DNA of 64,000 bases from Dongia_B sp964406155 (GTDB taxonomy: Bacteria > Pseudomonadota > Alphaproteobacteria > Dongiales > Dongiaceae). A model generated the notes under the pieces. The model was not told where the DNA came from, ran no database searches, and was given only the letters and a program-made list of their open reading frames with translations. The position numbers and the translations under genes are program-made. Positions 1 through 8,423 of this stretch are shown in pieces (position 1 is the stretch's first letter; each line of letters begins with the position of its first letter). The stretch lies in NCBI GenBank assembly GCA_964406155.1, contig CAYOQR010000006.1, forward strand, positions 1 through 64,000, in the 5' to 3' direction.

Positions 1-143
1 CCGCCATTTACCGCTGCACAGGCATGCGCAGCAACGCACAAAAACCCAGATAAATCAGCGTTTCTCATCGTTTCGTATGCTTGAACGTGCACAGGCGCGC
101 ACCCATATCTCCCTTGGTTTTGTGGGACAGATTGGGGAATGCC
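1..143. other. Left edge of integrated element, possible tRNA-Ser 3' end
   Basis: No gene is seen here. The window opens with CCGCCA, which equals the last six bases of many tRNA-Ser genes, and a longer tRNA-Ser 3'-end-like string lies at 14440-14452. An integrase gene reading away from a tRNA 3' end at about 140 bases is the usual arrangement. The six-base match alone is weak, and the tRNA body would lie outside the window. Confidence 0.3.
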
Positions 144-1376
144 ATGGCTCGCGAAGTCGACAAGCTCTCTCCAGCAAAAGTTAACAAGACGACGAAGCCG
201 GGCCTCTATGGCGACGGGGGCGGCCTTTACCTGCACATAGGGCCGACCGGCGGCAAGAGTTGGATCTTTCGCTACATGCTTGACGGGAAGGCCCGCGAAA
301 TGGGCCTCGGTCCCTTGAAAACGGCCGGCCTGGCTGAGGCTAGGGGGCTAGCCCGGAAGCATCGACTGGAATGCCGGGATGGCATCGACCCAATTGACGC
401 CCGGAAGACTGTGCGGGAGGCACGAAAGCTGGAGCGCGCCCGGGCAATCACGTTTAAGAAGTGCGCCGAGCAGTACATCAAGGATAAGCGCGCCGGCTGG
501 CGGAATGAGAAGCACGCCGACCAGTGGTCCAGCACCCTAGAAACCTATGTTTATCCCGACATCGGGGATCTGGCAGTCGGGCTCATTGAGACCGAGCACG
601 TCATGAAGGTCTTACGTCCTATCTGGGCAACCAAGCCGGAAACCGCCTCTCGTGTCCGCGGCCGCATCGAAGCGATCCTGACTTATGCGACAGTTCACAA
701 ATGGCGGACCGGCGAGAACCCCGCCAGGTGGCGCGGCCACTTAAAGGAGATCCTGGCTGAGCGCTCGAAAGTCGCCCGCACCGAGCACCATGCCGCCCTC
801 CCCTGGCAGACCATGGCAACCTTTATGACCGACCTAGTGAAGGAAGACGGAACCGCCGCATTTGCACTGCGCTTCGCCATATTGACGGCGGCCCGAACCA
901 ATGAAGTCATCGGCGCCTGCTGGAACGAAATTGACATGGACGCAGCGCTCTGGATCGTCCCGCCCGAGCGAATGAAGGCCGGGCGGGAGCATCGCGTTCC
1001 CTTGTCCGATGAGGCCTTGGTGGTGCTTCGCGAGATGGAGAAAACCAAAGCTGATAGCGGTCAGCATGTATTCCCGGGGCGCCGGCAGGCGACGGGCCTC
1101 AGCAACATGGCGATGCTGGCACTCCTGCGCCGCATGAAACGCGATGACATCACTGTTCATGGCTTCCGCTCCGCCTTCCGGGACTGGGCTGCAGAGACTG
1201 GACGCTCATCCGATATCGCTGAGGCCGCCCTTGCCCACGTTGTCGGTGACAAGACGGTGGCAGCGTACCAGCGTGGTGACCTTCTGGCACGGCGCCAGCG
1301 GCTCATGGACGACTGGGGTAGCTTCTGCTCTGGCAAATCGTCGGTCACGGTCCTGAGGCGGGAAACCGCCGCATGA
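144..1376 (+). CDS. int: P4-type tyrosine recombinase / integrase
   Basis: Site-specific recombinase that integrates and excises the element at 1-14.5 kb. An N-terminal DUF4102-type arm-binding domain (about residues 1-95, with GLYGDGGGLYLHI) precedes a core-binding domain and a C-terminal catalytic domain. Catalytic residues are visible as RTNEV (Arg near 251), HGFRSAFRDW (His-x-x-Arg near 339), a later His in ALAHVVG and a Tyr in AAYQRGD near 375. An in-frame TTG at 81 would add 21 residues, but ATG 144 has GGGGA at good spacing and matches the family start. The stop overlaps the next start by four bases. All key residues are present, so the enzyme is probably active. Confidence 0.93.
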   Translation: MAREVDKLSPAKVNKTTKPGLYGDGGGLYLHIGPTGGKSWIFRYMLDGKAREMGLGPLKTAGLAEARGLARKHRLECRDGIDPIDARKTVREARKLERARAITFKKCAEQYIKDKRAGWRNEKHADQWSSTLETYVYPDIGDLAVGLIETEHVMKVLRPIWATKPETASRVRGRIEAILTYATVHKWRTGENPARWRGHLKEILAERSKVARTEHHAALPWQTMATFMTDLVKEDGTAAFALRFAILTAARTNEVIGACWNEIDMDAALWIVPPERMKAGREHRVPLSDEALVVLREMEKTKADSGQHVFPGRRQATGLSNMAMLALLRRMKRDDITVHGFRSAFRDWAAETGRSSDIAEAALAHVVGDKTVAAYQRGDLLARRQRLMDDWGSFCSGKSSVTVLRRETAA

Positions 1377-2128
1377 ACGCCGCCGGCTTTGAGTTAGAGC
1401 TGCGCGATGGCGAGGAATGGGGCGACCTCTTCGCCGTCATGCTTTTCCCGGAAGATGCCCAAAAGCGCCGAGCTTGGACTGCGCAGGAATGGCTCCGTGT
1501 TTACCCAGATCTCCGAGATAGCGGCGGCGTCGCCCCAGTGGACGAGCTGACCTTGTTGGACAAGCTCAGAGAGGCAAAGCTTTCGGATGGCGCACGCGAT
1601 GAATGGGATCGGCATTGGATCGACGGAATGCTTGCGGGCGACATGCTAAAAGCTCTCATGGCGATCGCATCGAACGCACCGCACTTGGCTTCATGGTCGC
1701 AGGCCATAAAGGTTGTCCAGGATGCCGTCCGTGCTGGCGGCCGAACAATCAGCGACCGCGAGCTGTACCGGATCAAAGAATCACATGGGAGTGTCTGCCA
1801 TTTCTGGGCGGCCTGGATACTGCGCGGCCAGCGGATCTACGAATCCGCCGGCGCAGCCTATTCAGTAACGGACGACCTAAACATCTTCATGGCTGAGGCC
1901 ATGGCCCTCTTGCAATGGGCCACTAACTTCACATTGCCAAAAGTAGACGGAACTCCCAGAGCCAAAGCCGAGCCGACATTGAATGCCCAATCCTGTTGGG
2001 TTTGTCCACGCACCTGGGAGCCTCCAATTGCCAAGCCAGGATGGCTCAGAGACGGTCGGGTTGCGGCATTCACCTTAGAGCCCCAGATGGCACGCCGCGT
2101 AGGTAAGGCGAGGACTGCCCAAAAATAA
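1373..2128 (+). CDS. Hypothetical protein in integrase operon
   Basis: A 251-residue protein of no recognised family. Its ATG overlaps the integrase stop as ATGA, so the two are probably translationally coupled. The sequence is soluble, with many Trp and acidic residues (EEWGDLF, WDRHWIDGM), a helical middle and no signal peptide or membrane segment. A short C-terminal segment has Cys-Trp-Val-Cys, which could be half of a metal site. Position suggests a role in element maintenance or excision, but nothing in the sequence shows it. Confidence 0.7.
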   Translation: MNAAGFELELRDGEEWGDLFAVMLFPEDAQKRRAWTAQEWLRVYPDLRDSGGVAPVDELTLLDKLREAKLSDGARDEWDRHWIDGMLAGDMLKALMAIASNAPHLASWSQAIKVVQDAVRAGGRTISDRELYRIKESHGSVCHFWAAWILRGQRIYESAGAAYSVTDDLNIFMAEAMALLQWATNFTLPKVDGTPRAKAEPTLNAQSCWVCPRTWEPPIAKPGWLRDGRVAAFTLEPQMARRVGKARTAQK

Positions 2129-2130
2129 CC

Positions 2131-2150
2131 TCTGACACGACCGTGTCAGA
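2131..2150. promoter_or_regulatory. Perfect inverted repeat upstream of excisionase-like gene
   Basis: TCTGACACG and CGTGTCAGA form 9-base arms around a 2-base centre, beginning two bases after the stop of the preceding gene and about 80 bases before the next start. The 8-base palindrome GACATGTC overlaps its right end at 2149-2156. The minimal spacer and lack of a T tract favour an operator over a terminator. Confidence 0.55.
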
Positions 2151-2230
2151 CATGTCGCGTCCGATTACCGGCTCATAAATTTCTATGCATGGCGTTGCGT
2201 TACCTCGCGCGCCGGTCATAGGAGAGCTTA

Positions 2231-2482
2231 ATGAGCAAGAAGTCTGCGAACCCGATTGAGTCGACTATCCGACCAGCATTTGCCACTCCTCGCGTCTATG
2301 CCACCATCAGCGGAATGTCCCTCCGCGCAGTCTATGAAGAGCTCGCGAAGGGCAACTTGCGGGCGGTCAAGCGCGGGGCGTCAACGCTGATCGATGTCGA
2401 CCACGGCCTTGCCTATATGCGGTCCCTTCCCGCCGCCACGTATCGCGCGCCCAACCAAACTGGCAGCAACAAGGCGGCCTGA
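2231..2482 (+). CDS. Excisionase-like helix-turn-helix protein
   Basis: An 83-residue basic protein. Residues 22-65 (RVYATISGMSLRAVYEELAK, then LRAVKRGASTLIDV) match the small HTH_17/AlpA-like fold of phage and island excisionases: a helix-turn-helix followed by a wing that ends in an arginine-rich turn. Such proteins bend attachment-site DNA to favour excision or regulate integrase and replication genes. It opens the replication operon and is preceded by the inverted repeat at 2131-2150. The start has a weak Shine-Dalgarno (GGAGAGCTTA). The family call is by pattern. Confidence 0.65.
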   Translation: MSKKSANPIESTIRPAFATPRVYATISGMSLRAVYEELAKGNLRAVKRGASTLIDVDHGLAYMRSLPAATYRAPNQTGSNKAA

Positions 2483-2485
2483 GCC

Positions 2486-2668
2486 ATGGCGAAAGAAAAC
2501 CCGGCACCGCTGGCGGGCGGTGGCCGGGCTGATTTCTTCAGCAAGCACTGCGCTGAAGATATCCCCGACGACTCGCAAATTCAAGTCGCCTGGAACTGTC
2601 GTCGCTTCGAAATCGACCGTAGTCGCGCTCTGCTGATTGCAGGTCTCGCGTTTGGAGGGCGGCAATGA
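2486..2668 (+). CDS. Small hypothetical protein
   Basis: A 60-residue protein starting four bases after the preceding stop and overlapping the next start. It contains GRADFFSKHCAEDIPDDSQ and ends with a short hydrophobic stretch (ALLIAGLAFGG). No family is recognised. Tight packing in a coupled replication operon is the main support that it is translated. Confidence 0.5.
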   Translation: MAKENPAPLAGGGRADFFSKHCAEDIPDDSQIQVAWNCRRFEIDRSRALLIAGLAFGGRQ

Positions 2669-2892
2669 TGGCGGCCGCGCATCGCAGTATCGATCTCCGA
2701 CTGCAGTATCTGGCTGAGCAGTTGCACCGGCTCGGGCCACGCGCCATTTACGAGCTGTTTGTCGAGCTTCGGAGCGATCCGACGGGTGATCTAGTCGGAC
2801 GCCTTGAGCGGTACGCCGCGATCGATCCGGCCCATCTGTACGTGACTGGTGGCGACCGGTTCCCCTCCCAGATGTTCGAGGTGGCGCGATGA
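2665..2892 (+). CDS. Small hypothetical protein upstream of primase
   Basis: A 75-residue, mainly helical protein with the pattern RSIDLRLQYLAEQLHRLGPR followed by a Leu/Arg-rich amphipathic helix. Its start overlaps the stop of the previous gene and its stop overlaps the primase start (ATGA). Short proteins in this position are common in phage replication operons of alphaproteobacteria and may assist primase or helicase, but no function can be shown. Confidence 0.6.
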   Translation: MMAAAHRSIDLRLQYLAEQLHRLGPRAIYELFVELRSDPTGDLVGRLERYAAIDPAHLYVTGGDRFPSQMFEVAR

Positions 2893-3788
2893 CGGCCCGC
2901 GAAATCGTCGCCGCCCTCGGCGGCCGGTGGCTCGGCTCATACGGCATGGCGCAATGCCCCGTGCATGATGATGGCCGGACCCCTGCCCTGAAAATCTCCG
3001 ACTCGCATCACAGCGATGGCATCGACGTCTGCTGTTTCGCCGGTTGTGCCTGGCGCGCGGTCAAGGCCGAGCTGAAACGGCGCGGGCTGCTGACTGATGA
3101 GAAACTGTTGCAAGCTGAAACAGTTTCCGCGCCGCGCTTCGACGCCGAGCAGCGTATCCGCGAGGATGAAAAGACGCGGGCCCTGGTGCAGGCCGTCTGG
3201 CATCATGGCCGGCTGGCCGCCGGCACCCTGGTCGAGCAGTACCTGACCCAGGCCCGTCGCATCACCCTACCCCAGATTGGCGGTGTGCCACCGTCCCTGC
3301 GGTTCAGCCCATCGCTGAAGCATGGCCCGACAAGGGCCGAGCTGCCGGCAATGGTCGCAGCGGTCCAGGGACCAGACCGGCGCATCGTCGGATTGCATCG
3401 GACGTATCTCACCTTGAAGGCCACGATGACGCCGTTGTCCCAGCCGCGTCTCATGCTTGGCCATTGCTCGGGCGGTGCTGTGCGCCTGGCGCGCGCCGAT
3501 ACGATGGTCGCTATATGTGAAGGCCTCGAGACCGGCCTGGCCGGAATGCAGGTCACTGGGTTGCCCGTCTGGGCCGCACTGTCGACGTCCGGCCTGCGGT
3601 CCATCATCCTGCCGCCCGGTATCCGCGAGGTCGTCATCCTCGCCGATAATGACGGCCCTGGCCTCGCTGCCGCAGAAGCGGCCGCGGAGCGGCTGGAGCA
3701 GGAAGGTCGTTTTGTCCGGATCCAGGTGCCGCCGGAAGGCCGCAAGGACTTCAACGACGTCCTCCTGGCAATGCGAGGCGCGGCATGA
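2889..3788 (+). CDS. Toprim-domain DNA primase
   Basis: Phage/plasmid-type primase that would prime replication of the excised element. The N-terminus has a zinc-ribbon pattern: CPVH near residue 19, then a Cys pair and FAGC near 55. The C-terminal half is a Toprim domain: CEGLETG near residue 208 gives the catalytic Glu and LADNDGPG near 253 the metal-binding Asp-x-Asp. At 299 residues it is the short form without a fused helicase, and the helicase is encoded by the next gene. ATGA overlaps occur at both ends. It is intact, with no missing motif. Confidence 0.88.
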   Translation: MTAREIVAALGGRWLGSYGMAQCPVHDDGRTPALKISDSHHSDGIDVCCFAGCAWRAVKAELKRRGLLTDEKLLQAETVSAPRFDAEQRIREDEKTRALVQAVWHHGRLAAGTLVEQYLTQARRITLPQIGGVPPSLRFSPSLKHGPTRAELPAMVAAVQGPDRRIVGLHRTYLTLKATMTPLSQPRLMLGHCSGGAVRLARADTMVAICEGLETGLAGMQVTGLPVWAALSTSGLRSIILPPGIREVVILADNDGPGLAAAEAAAERLEQEGRFVRIQVPPEGRKDFNDVLLAMRGAA

Positions 3789-4840
3789 CACCGCCTGTCC
3801 GGTTCAAGCTGGTCGCGATGGGCGACCTCACGGTCCAGACTTCGGGCCGGTACCTGATCAAGGGACTGCTGCCAGCCCAGGGCCTGGTCGTCGTCTGGGG
3901 TCCGCCGAAGTCAGGCAAGAGTTTCTGGACGACAGATGCCGCCCTACACGTCGCAGCCGGCTTGACGTACTGCGGCCGGCGGACGCGCCAGGGTGTGGTC
4001 GTCTATGTCTGTGCTGAAGGCACCAGCGGCATCGGCGCTCGGGTCGAGGCATGGCGACGACAATATCTGGCCGAGGACGCCGGCAACGCGGCGTTCTTCG
4101 TATTGCCAGAACGTCTCGACCTGATTGCCTTCCGTGGAACCCTCATCGCCGATATCCAGGCCCAGCTTGGCGATCGCTCGCCAGCCCTCATCGTTATCGA
4201 CACGCTGAATCGGACTTTCAGCGGCAGCGAGAGCAGTGACGAGAGCATGACGGCCTATGTGCAGGCCGCCGACGCACTGACTGCGGCGTTCGGCTGCTGC
4301 GTCGCCATCGTCCACCATTGCGGCATCGATGGCACCAGGCCTCGTGGCCACACATCTCTGACCGGCGCGGCCGATGCGCAAATCGCCATCAAACGCGATG
4401 CCGACCGCGGCATTGTTGGCGCCAGGGTCGAGTGGATGAAGGATGGCCCCGAGGATTTCGATGAGAACAGTCGCCTTGAGGTGGTCGAGGTCGGGACCGA
4501 TGAGGATGGCGAACCCGTCACCAGCTGCGTGGTCGTGGCGAGTGATGAAGCGCCAGCGCCCACAGCGCGAAAGACGCGGCTCTCACCCAGCAATACTCTT
4601 GCACTTGAAGCACTTCGCCAAGCAGTTGATGAAAATGGTCATAGTGCCCCGGCCTCGAATCACATCCCCCAAACAGCGCGCGTCGTCCCGCTCGAGCTCT
4701 GGCGCAAATACCTGTACGCAAGACTGAGCGACAAGGAGCCTGGCACGCGTCAGAAGGCGTTCACCCGTGCGGCTGAGCAGCTACAGACAAGAAAGCTAAT
4801 CCAGATTTGGGATGATTTGGTGTGGATATGCGCAAACTGA
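3785..4840 (+). CDS. RepA/KaiC-type AAA replicative helicase
   Basis: A 351-residue RecA-fold ATPase of the RepA/AAA_25 type found with phage Toprim primases. The Walker A motif is GPPKSGKSF near residue 39. The Walker B region is ALIVIDTLNRTF near 140, followed by a sensor segment with VAIVHHCG near 177. The C-terminal 80 residues could be a winged-helix or DNA-binding domain. It is coupled to the primase by ATGA. With the primase it forms a self-sufficient replication module, as in P4-like satellites and small prophages. Confidence 0.85.
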   Translation: MTPPVRFKLVAMGDLTVQTSGRYLIKGLLPAQGLVVVWGPPKSGKSFWTTDAALHVAAGLTYCGRRTRQGVVVYVCAEGTSGIGARVEAWRRQYLAEDAGNAAFFVLPERLDLIAFRGTLIADIQAQLGDRSPALIVIDTLNRTFSGSESSDESMTAYVQAADALTAAFGCCVAIVHHCGIDGTRPRGHTSLTGAADAQIAIKRDADRGIVGARVEWMKDGPEDFDENSRLEVVEVGTDEDGEPVTSCVVVASDEAPAPTARKTRLSPSNTLALEALRQAVDENGHSAPASNHIPQTARVVPLELWRKYLYARLSDKEPGTRQKAFTRAAEQLQTRKLIQIWDDLVWICAN

Positions 4841-4843
4841 CGA

Positions 4844-5515
4844 TCACTTGTCCAAGTGAGCAGAAATCAGCTCTCTTGTGATGGTGATGGCCGCCTTTAC
4901 GTCTTCCAACGTATAAGCATCCCAATCCGCATGAGTGCTGCTCGAGCGAACTGCTGCGGCTGCTCGGGCCCGCTTTGCCACAATGTTAGTCAGCAGCCCC
5001 TTGGAGACCAAAAAGCTGATGATCTGGTCGACCTTCCCGCTGGTCTCGGTAGCGCCGGCGTTGACTGCGATGCGCTTGACGGTATCCTCGAAAACAACGC
5101 CGGCGATTACGCCCGCTTCCTTGTGGCGATTGAGGATCACATATTCGTCAGCGTGATCAAGGAAGTCGTCGAACGTCTGCGCCGAGACTCTATCCTCAAT
5201 TCTGGCCACGAGGCCCAGATCAATGTCGACCGCCAGGTGATCGATCAACGAGAGAATTTGCCTAACCCTGTCGACATCCCTGTAGTTGGAATTTCGCAGC
5301 CAGTGCAGCATTTCCCCGATAAGTTCTCTGTAGGCATTATTCGCTGGCACGATAATTTCGATCAGATTTTTGATTGCACCTGCCCATCCAGCGATGGCGC
5401 CAATCTCCCCATCGTCAGCGGACTGGCCCGGTTCAGTTGCGAATGCGATTCTATTTCCCTGCTCAACGAGCTGTCCCAGTCGATTGACCACGTTTTCGTT
5501 AAGATTCGGCGCCAT
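4844..5515 (-). CDS. HEPN-like protein, possible defence cargo
   Basis: A 223-residue soluble helical protein on the strand opposite to the surrounding phage genes, converging on the helicase gene with only three bases between stops. The C-terminal half (AGVIAGVVFEDTVKRIAV, then a helix, then RSSSTHADW) resembles the DUF4145/HEPN pattern, with an Arg-x4-His motif that in HEPN RNases is catalytic. ATG 5515 lies nine bases after GAGGGGG and is preferred to GTG 5521. Opposite-strand genes between modules in phages and satellites are often defence or exclusion genes, so an abortive-infection RNase is a reasonable guess but unproven. Confidence 0.55.
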   Translation of the reverse strand: MAPNLNENVVNRLGQLVEQGNRIAFATEPGQSADDGEIGAIAGWAGAIKNLIEIIVPANNAYRELIGEMLHWLRNSNYRDVDRVRQILSLIDHLAVDIDLGLVARIEDRVSAQTFDDFLDHADEYVILNRHKEAGVIAGVVFEDTVKRIAVNAGATETSGKVDQIISFLVSKGLLTNIVAKRARAAAAVRSSSTHADWDAYTLEDVKAAITITRELISAHLDK

Positions 5516-5547
5516 TCCCACTTACCCCCTCAGTCTTGCTACCTCTG

Positions 5548-5661
5548 CCGGACAGGACACCCGGACATCCGGACATATCTATAGATATATGTCCGGTCTT
5601 GTCCGGGCTAGGCGTCCCCGGACGTGTCCGGACAATGTCCGGGTTTGTCCGGCATGTCCGG
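5548..5661. repeat. Cluster of CCGGACA/TGTCCGG heptamers
   Basis: About ten copies of the heptamer CCGGACA or its complement TGTCCGG occur within 114 bases (starting at 5548, 5561, 5569, 5590, 5600, 5625, 5628, 5636, 5646 and 5655, plus a variant at 5618). Copies on the left read mainly as CCGGACA and on the right as TGTCCGG, with a strong palindrome between them. It lies in the promoter region of the HEPN-like gene and next to the primase-helicase module. It may be an iteron-like origin or a multi-site operator. Confidence 0.75.
5569..5596. promoter_or_regulatory. Palindrome in heptamer cluster, candidate origin or operator
   Basis: CCGGACATAT and ATATGTCCGG form perfect 10-base arms around an AT-rich 8-base centre. 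The AT-rich core flanked by oppositely oriented heptamers is the geometry expected of an initiator-bound unwinding site or a regulator binding site. Confidence 0.6.
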
Positions 5662-5811
5662 GTGGTAAAGGCAGTGAAAGTGCGAGTTCGAAGTTAGCTT
5701 TTCCTGATTGCTGAAGAGATGACGGAGACTGCCCGAGATTTCCGGCAATCTCGATGAAACGTGGTTCTGTCACCAGCCCTGTTGGCAGCCGAATGCCGCT
5801 ATGATCAGTCT

Positions 5812-5830
5812 GGCGGATATCCCATCCGCC
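5812..5830. other. Small hairpin in intergenic region
   Basis: GGCGGAT and ATCCGCC form a 7-base stem with a 5-base loop (ATCCC). There is no T tract on either side. It lies between the heptamer cluster and the packaging operon, in a 457-base stretch without a convincing gene. Confidence 0.4.
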
Positions 5831-5862
5831 TTACACATGACAATAATTGCGGTGCATCAATC

Positions 5863-5882
5863 GCCTACGCACGCCTACGCAC
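5863..5882. repeat. Two tandem 10-base repeats upstream of terminase operon
   Basis: GCCTACGCAC is repeated exactly twice, head to tail, about 90 bases before the first packaging gene. A repeat of one helical turn could be a binding site for an activator of the packaging operon. It could also be chance slippage. Confidence 0.45.
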
Positions 5883-5972
5883 GTAATCCACAATTCATCC
5901 CACAAAAATAAGTTGCGGCGATTTATCGGTCGGCCTCAGAGTGAATTCATCTCCTGACGTGCTCTTTGGCTC

Positions 5973-6323
5973 ATGCTTATGCCGACACCATCGAACGAAA
6001 CCCGCTTCTATCGCCCGAGAAAGTTCAACGCGACGACGCGCCAGCGCTTCTTCCGAATTCGGATGGAAGAACTCACCCTCCATTGTGGGCGCCTCTCGCA
6101 TGCCCAGATGATTTTGGCGCACCGCATCTGCCGGAACGAATGGGACCTGTTCCGCATCGACGCGCAAATGGACGCCGGCGAGATAAGCGAGTTCGCGATG
6201 CGCAATCGCCTGGCAATGGAAAACCGGCTGCGTCTCGACTTGCGCGATCTGGGCTATGAGCCGACGCCGGCACCGAAGAAGTCACTCGGCGAGCTCCTCA
6301 GCAGTGGCGGCGCTGCAGCATGA
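5973..6323 (+). CDS. Probable small terminase subunit
   Basis: A 116-residue, mostly helical, basic protein immediately before the large terminase and overlapping it by ATGA. It contains RRPRKF-like basic and RHAQMI-like helix patterns (RLSHAQMILAHRICRNEWDL, then a second acidic helix). The position, size and helical DNA-binding look fit a small terminase subunit, which would recognise the packaging site, but sequence similarity to a named family is not obvious. An in-frame second ATG lies at 5979. Confidence 0.55.
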   Translation: MLMPTPSNETRFYRPRKFNATTRQRFFRIRMEELTLHCGRLSHAQMILAHRICRNEWDLFRIDAQMDAGEISEFAMRNRLAMENRLRLDLRDLGYEPTPAPKKSLGELLSSGGAAA

Positions 6324-7795
6324 CACACACCCCACACAGCGCGCCGCCCTCACCGCTCGACTTCTTCAGCCATCTGGTCTGGATCGACCGGCGCCGTCCG
6401 ATACTCGACACGATCGAGCCCTATCGTCGGCGCATCTTCATGGAGGCGCTGTACAGCTTCGATGACGCTGGCCGGCCGCAATTCAACTTCGCGCTATGTG
6501 GCCGCGGGAAAAAGAACAGCAAGACCAGCGACCTCATCCTGGCCGCGCTCTATCGCTTCCTGGCGTGGCCGTCGCCACAGGGCAATGATGCCTTCATCCT
6601 GGCCAATGACCTCGACCAGGCGGCAGACGACCTCGACCTGACCAAGAAGCTGATTGCCGCCAATCCGGTGCTGGCTGACGAGGTCGAGGTTAAGACCCGC
6701 GAGATCGAGCGGCGCGACGGCAAGGGCGTGCTGCAGATCCTGCCGGCCCGCGATGCCATTGGCGCCCACGGAAAGACGTTTCTCTTCTGCGGCTACGACG
6801 AGATCCACGGCTATCGCAATCATGACTTGTTCGAGGCTCTGGCGCCCGACCCGACGCGACAGGATGCGATGATCTGGGTCACGTCGTACGCCGGCATCCG
6901 TCACGCGCCTGGCATCCCACTCTATGACTACTTGCAGATTGCCAAGCGCGGCGACGACCCGCGGATGTTCTTCTCCTGGTACGCGGGCGACTTCACGACC
7001 GACGCATCGTTCGCCAATGCTACGCCGGAAGAGCGCGCGAATCCCAGCATGGCCAGCTTTGCACCGGATTACTTGGCGCAACAGAAGCGCCGGCTGCCGA
7101 CCCATAAATATCGCCGCCTGCATCTCAACCTGCCCGGTGCGCCTGATGGTGCAGCTTTCTCCGCAGACCATGTCATGGCGGCCATCGTCACGGGGCGCAA
7201 GCGGTTGCCACCGGAAGATGGGACGCCCTACAAGGCCTTTGTCGACATGTCGGGAGGCTCCAGCGATGACGCCTGCCTGGGCATCGCCCACTATGACGAC
7301 ACGTTGAAGCGGTCAGTTCTGGACCTGTTGATTAGCCAGACCGGCCGGCCACCATTCAATCCGCGCAACGCCGTCACGAAATTCGTTGCAGCGCTGGCGG
7401 AATATGGCATCCGGCGCGTCACCGGCGACGCCTATGCCGGCCAAACCTTCCGTTCCGACTTCGAAAGCCTCGGCGTCACCTACCAAACCTGCGGTCGACC
7501 GAAGAGTGACCTCTATGACGCCCTGGAGCCGCGGTTGAATGCCGGTGAGGTTGAATTGCTCGACGTGCCGGAGCTGCAGGAGCAGCTTCTCACGCTCGTG
7601 ATCCGTGGCGGCAAGATCGACCATCAGCCCGGCGATCATGATGACTTCGCCAATGCGGCTGCCGGCGCCATCTGGCTGACGGAGCCCGCCATACAGGCAG
7701 TTCCCATCGTCGTACCAATGATTTTCTCGAACGGCAGCGCGCGCTTTGCCGAGATAGGCGGCGAGACGCCGCGATGGATTGAAAGGAGACCATAG
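6320..7795 (+). CDS. terL: Phage terminase large subunit
   Basis: A 491-residue DNA-packaging motor of the Terminase_1 (COG4626, HK97-like) type. The ATPase domain carries a variant Walker A (GRGKKNSKTS near residue 57) and Walker B (YDEIHGYRN near 157). The C-terminal RNase H-like nuclease has acidic residues in VDMSGGSSDD (near 310), GDAYAG (near 373) and DHDDFANAAAG (near 442). Length and all motifs are intact, so the gene is not decaying. No portal or capsid gene follows, which is abnormal for a prophage. Confidence 0.92.
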   Translation: MTHTPHSAPPSPLDFFSHLVWIDRRRPILDTIEPYRRRIFMEALYSFDDAGRPQFNFALCGRGKKNSKTSDLILAALYRFLAWPSPQGNDAFILANDLDQAADDLDLTKKLIAANPVLADEVEVKTREIERRDGKGVLQILPARDAIGAHGKTFLFCGYDEIHGYRNHDLFEALAPDPTRQDAMIWVTSYAGIRHAPGIPLYDYLQIAKRGDDPRMFFSWYAGDFTTDASFANATPEERANPSMASFAPDYLAQQKRRLPTHKYRRLHLNLPGAPDGAAFSADHVMAAIVTGRKRLPPEDGTPYKAFVDMSGGSSDDACLGIAHYDDTLKRSVLDLLISQTGRPPFNPRNAVTKFVAALAEYGIRRVTGDAYAGQTFRSDFESLGVTYQTCGRPKSDLYDALEPRLNAGEVELLDVPELQEQLLTLVIRGGKIDHQPGDHDDFANAAAGAIWLTEPAIQAVPIVVPMIFSNGSARFAEIGGETPRWIERRP

Positions 7796-7797
7796 CA

Positions 7798-8412
7798 ATG
7801 ACGGCTGTCGAGCAAGCATCTGCCACCTTGGACGCGCTGCGGGCGCGGCATCGGCAGGAGAATGACCGCCAGATCGCGATCGGCGTGGAGCGTCGCGATA
7901 TCAGCTATGCGGCACATACCGGTGACGCAAAGGCCAGGAGGCGCCTGACAGCGATAAACATTGAGTTTGCCACTGCGAATTCGGAAATCGACAGCATATC
8001 TGAAGCCATCAAGCGGGCCGAGATAGATCTTGCCGAGGCGAAATCAACAGAACTCAAGTCGCAGATGCGGCAGAAGGCGGAAGAGGTGCGAAGTCGCCTG
8101 GGTAGATTCCAGCAGCTTGGTGCGGAGATTGATCAGCACGCAAAGCTGATTGCCGAGAAATACAAAGAACTCGAGGCCGAAGTCCTGGCCATCGGAAAGC
8201 TCAGAGCGCCCATCCCGAGTCTGACGTTAATGCGGTCGAACGGCAAACGGGCGATGTTCACATTGTTGCTCGGAACACCAATCGAACTGATGCGCTTGTC
8301 GCCATCAGAGAGAACCACCTTCGCATCGCTCACCGACTCTTGGATCACCTCCATGGATCGGTGGGCATCGGCCCATCTGGGCGATCGACAAGAAATCGAT
8401 GATGTAGCGTAA
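7798..8412 (+). CDS. Coiled-coil phage-type hypothetical protein
   Basis: A 204-residue protein starting two bases after the terminase stop, with GGAGA seven to twelve bases upstream. Residues 1-140 are a long Ala/Glu/Lys/Arg-rich coiled coil. The last 60 residues are more globular (GTPIELMRLSPSERTTF). It occupies the position of a portal or scaffold gene but is far too short for a portal and shows no portal motif. It could be a scaffold, adaptor or packaging accessory protein. Confidence 0.65.
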   Translation: MTAVEQASATLDALRARHRQENDRQIAIGVERRDISYAAHTGDAKARRRLTAINIEFATANSEIDSISEAIKRAEIDLAEAKSTELKSQMRQKAEEVRSRLGRFQQLGAEIDQHAKLIAEKYKELEAEVLAIGKLRAPIPSLTLMRSNGKRAMFTLLLGTPIELMRLSPSERTTFASLTDSWITSMDRWASAHLGDRQEIDDVA

Positions 8413-8423
8413 GGACACATAGA

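Noticed and set aside
5516..5972. CRISPR array in the heptamer region
   Set aside because: Repeat units are only seven bases, occur on both strands and have irregular spacing of 3-15 bases, so there are no spacers of CRISPR size.
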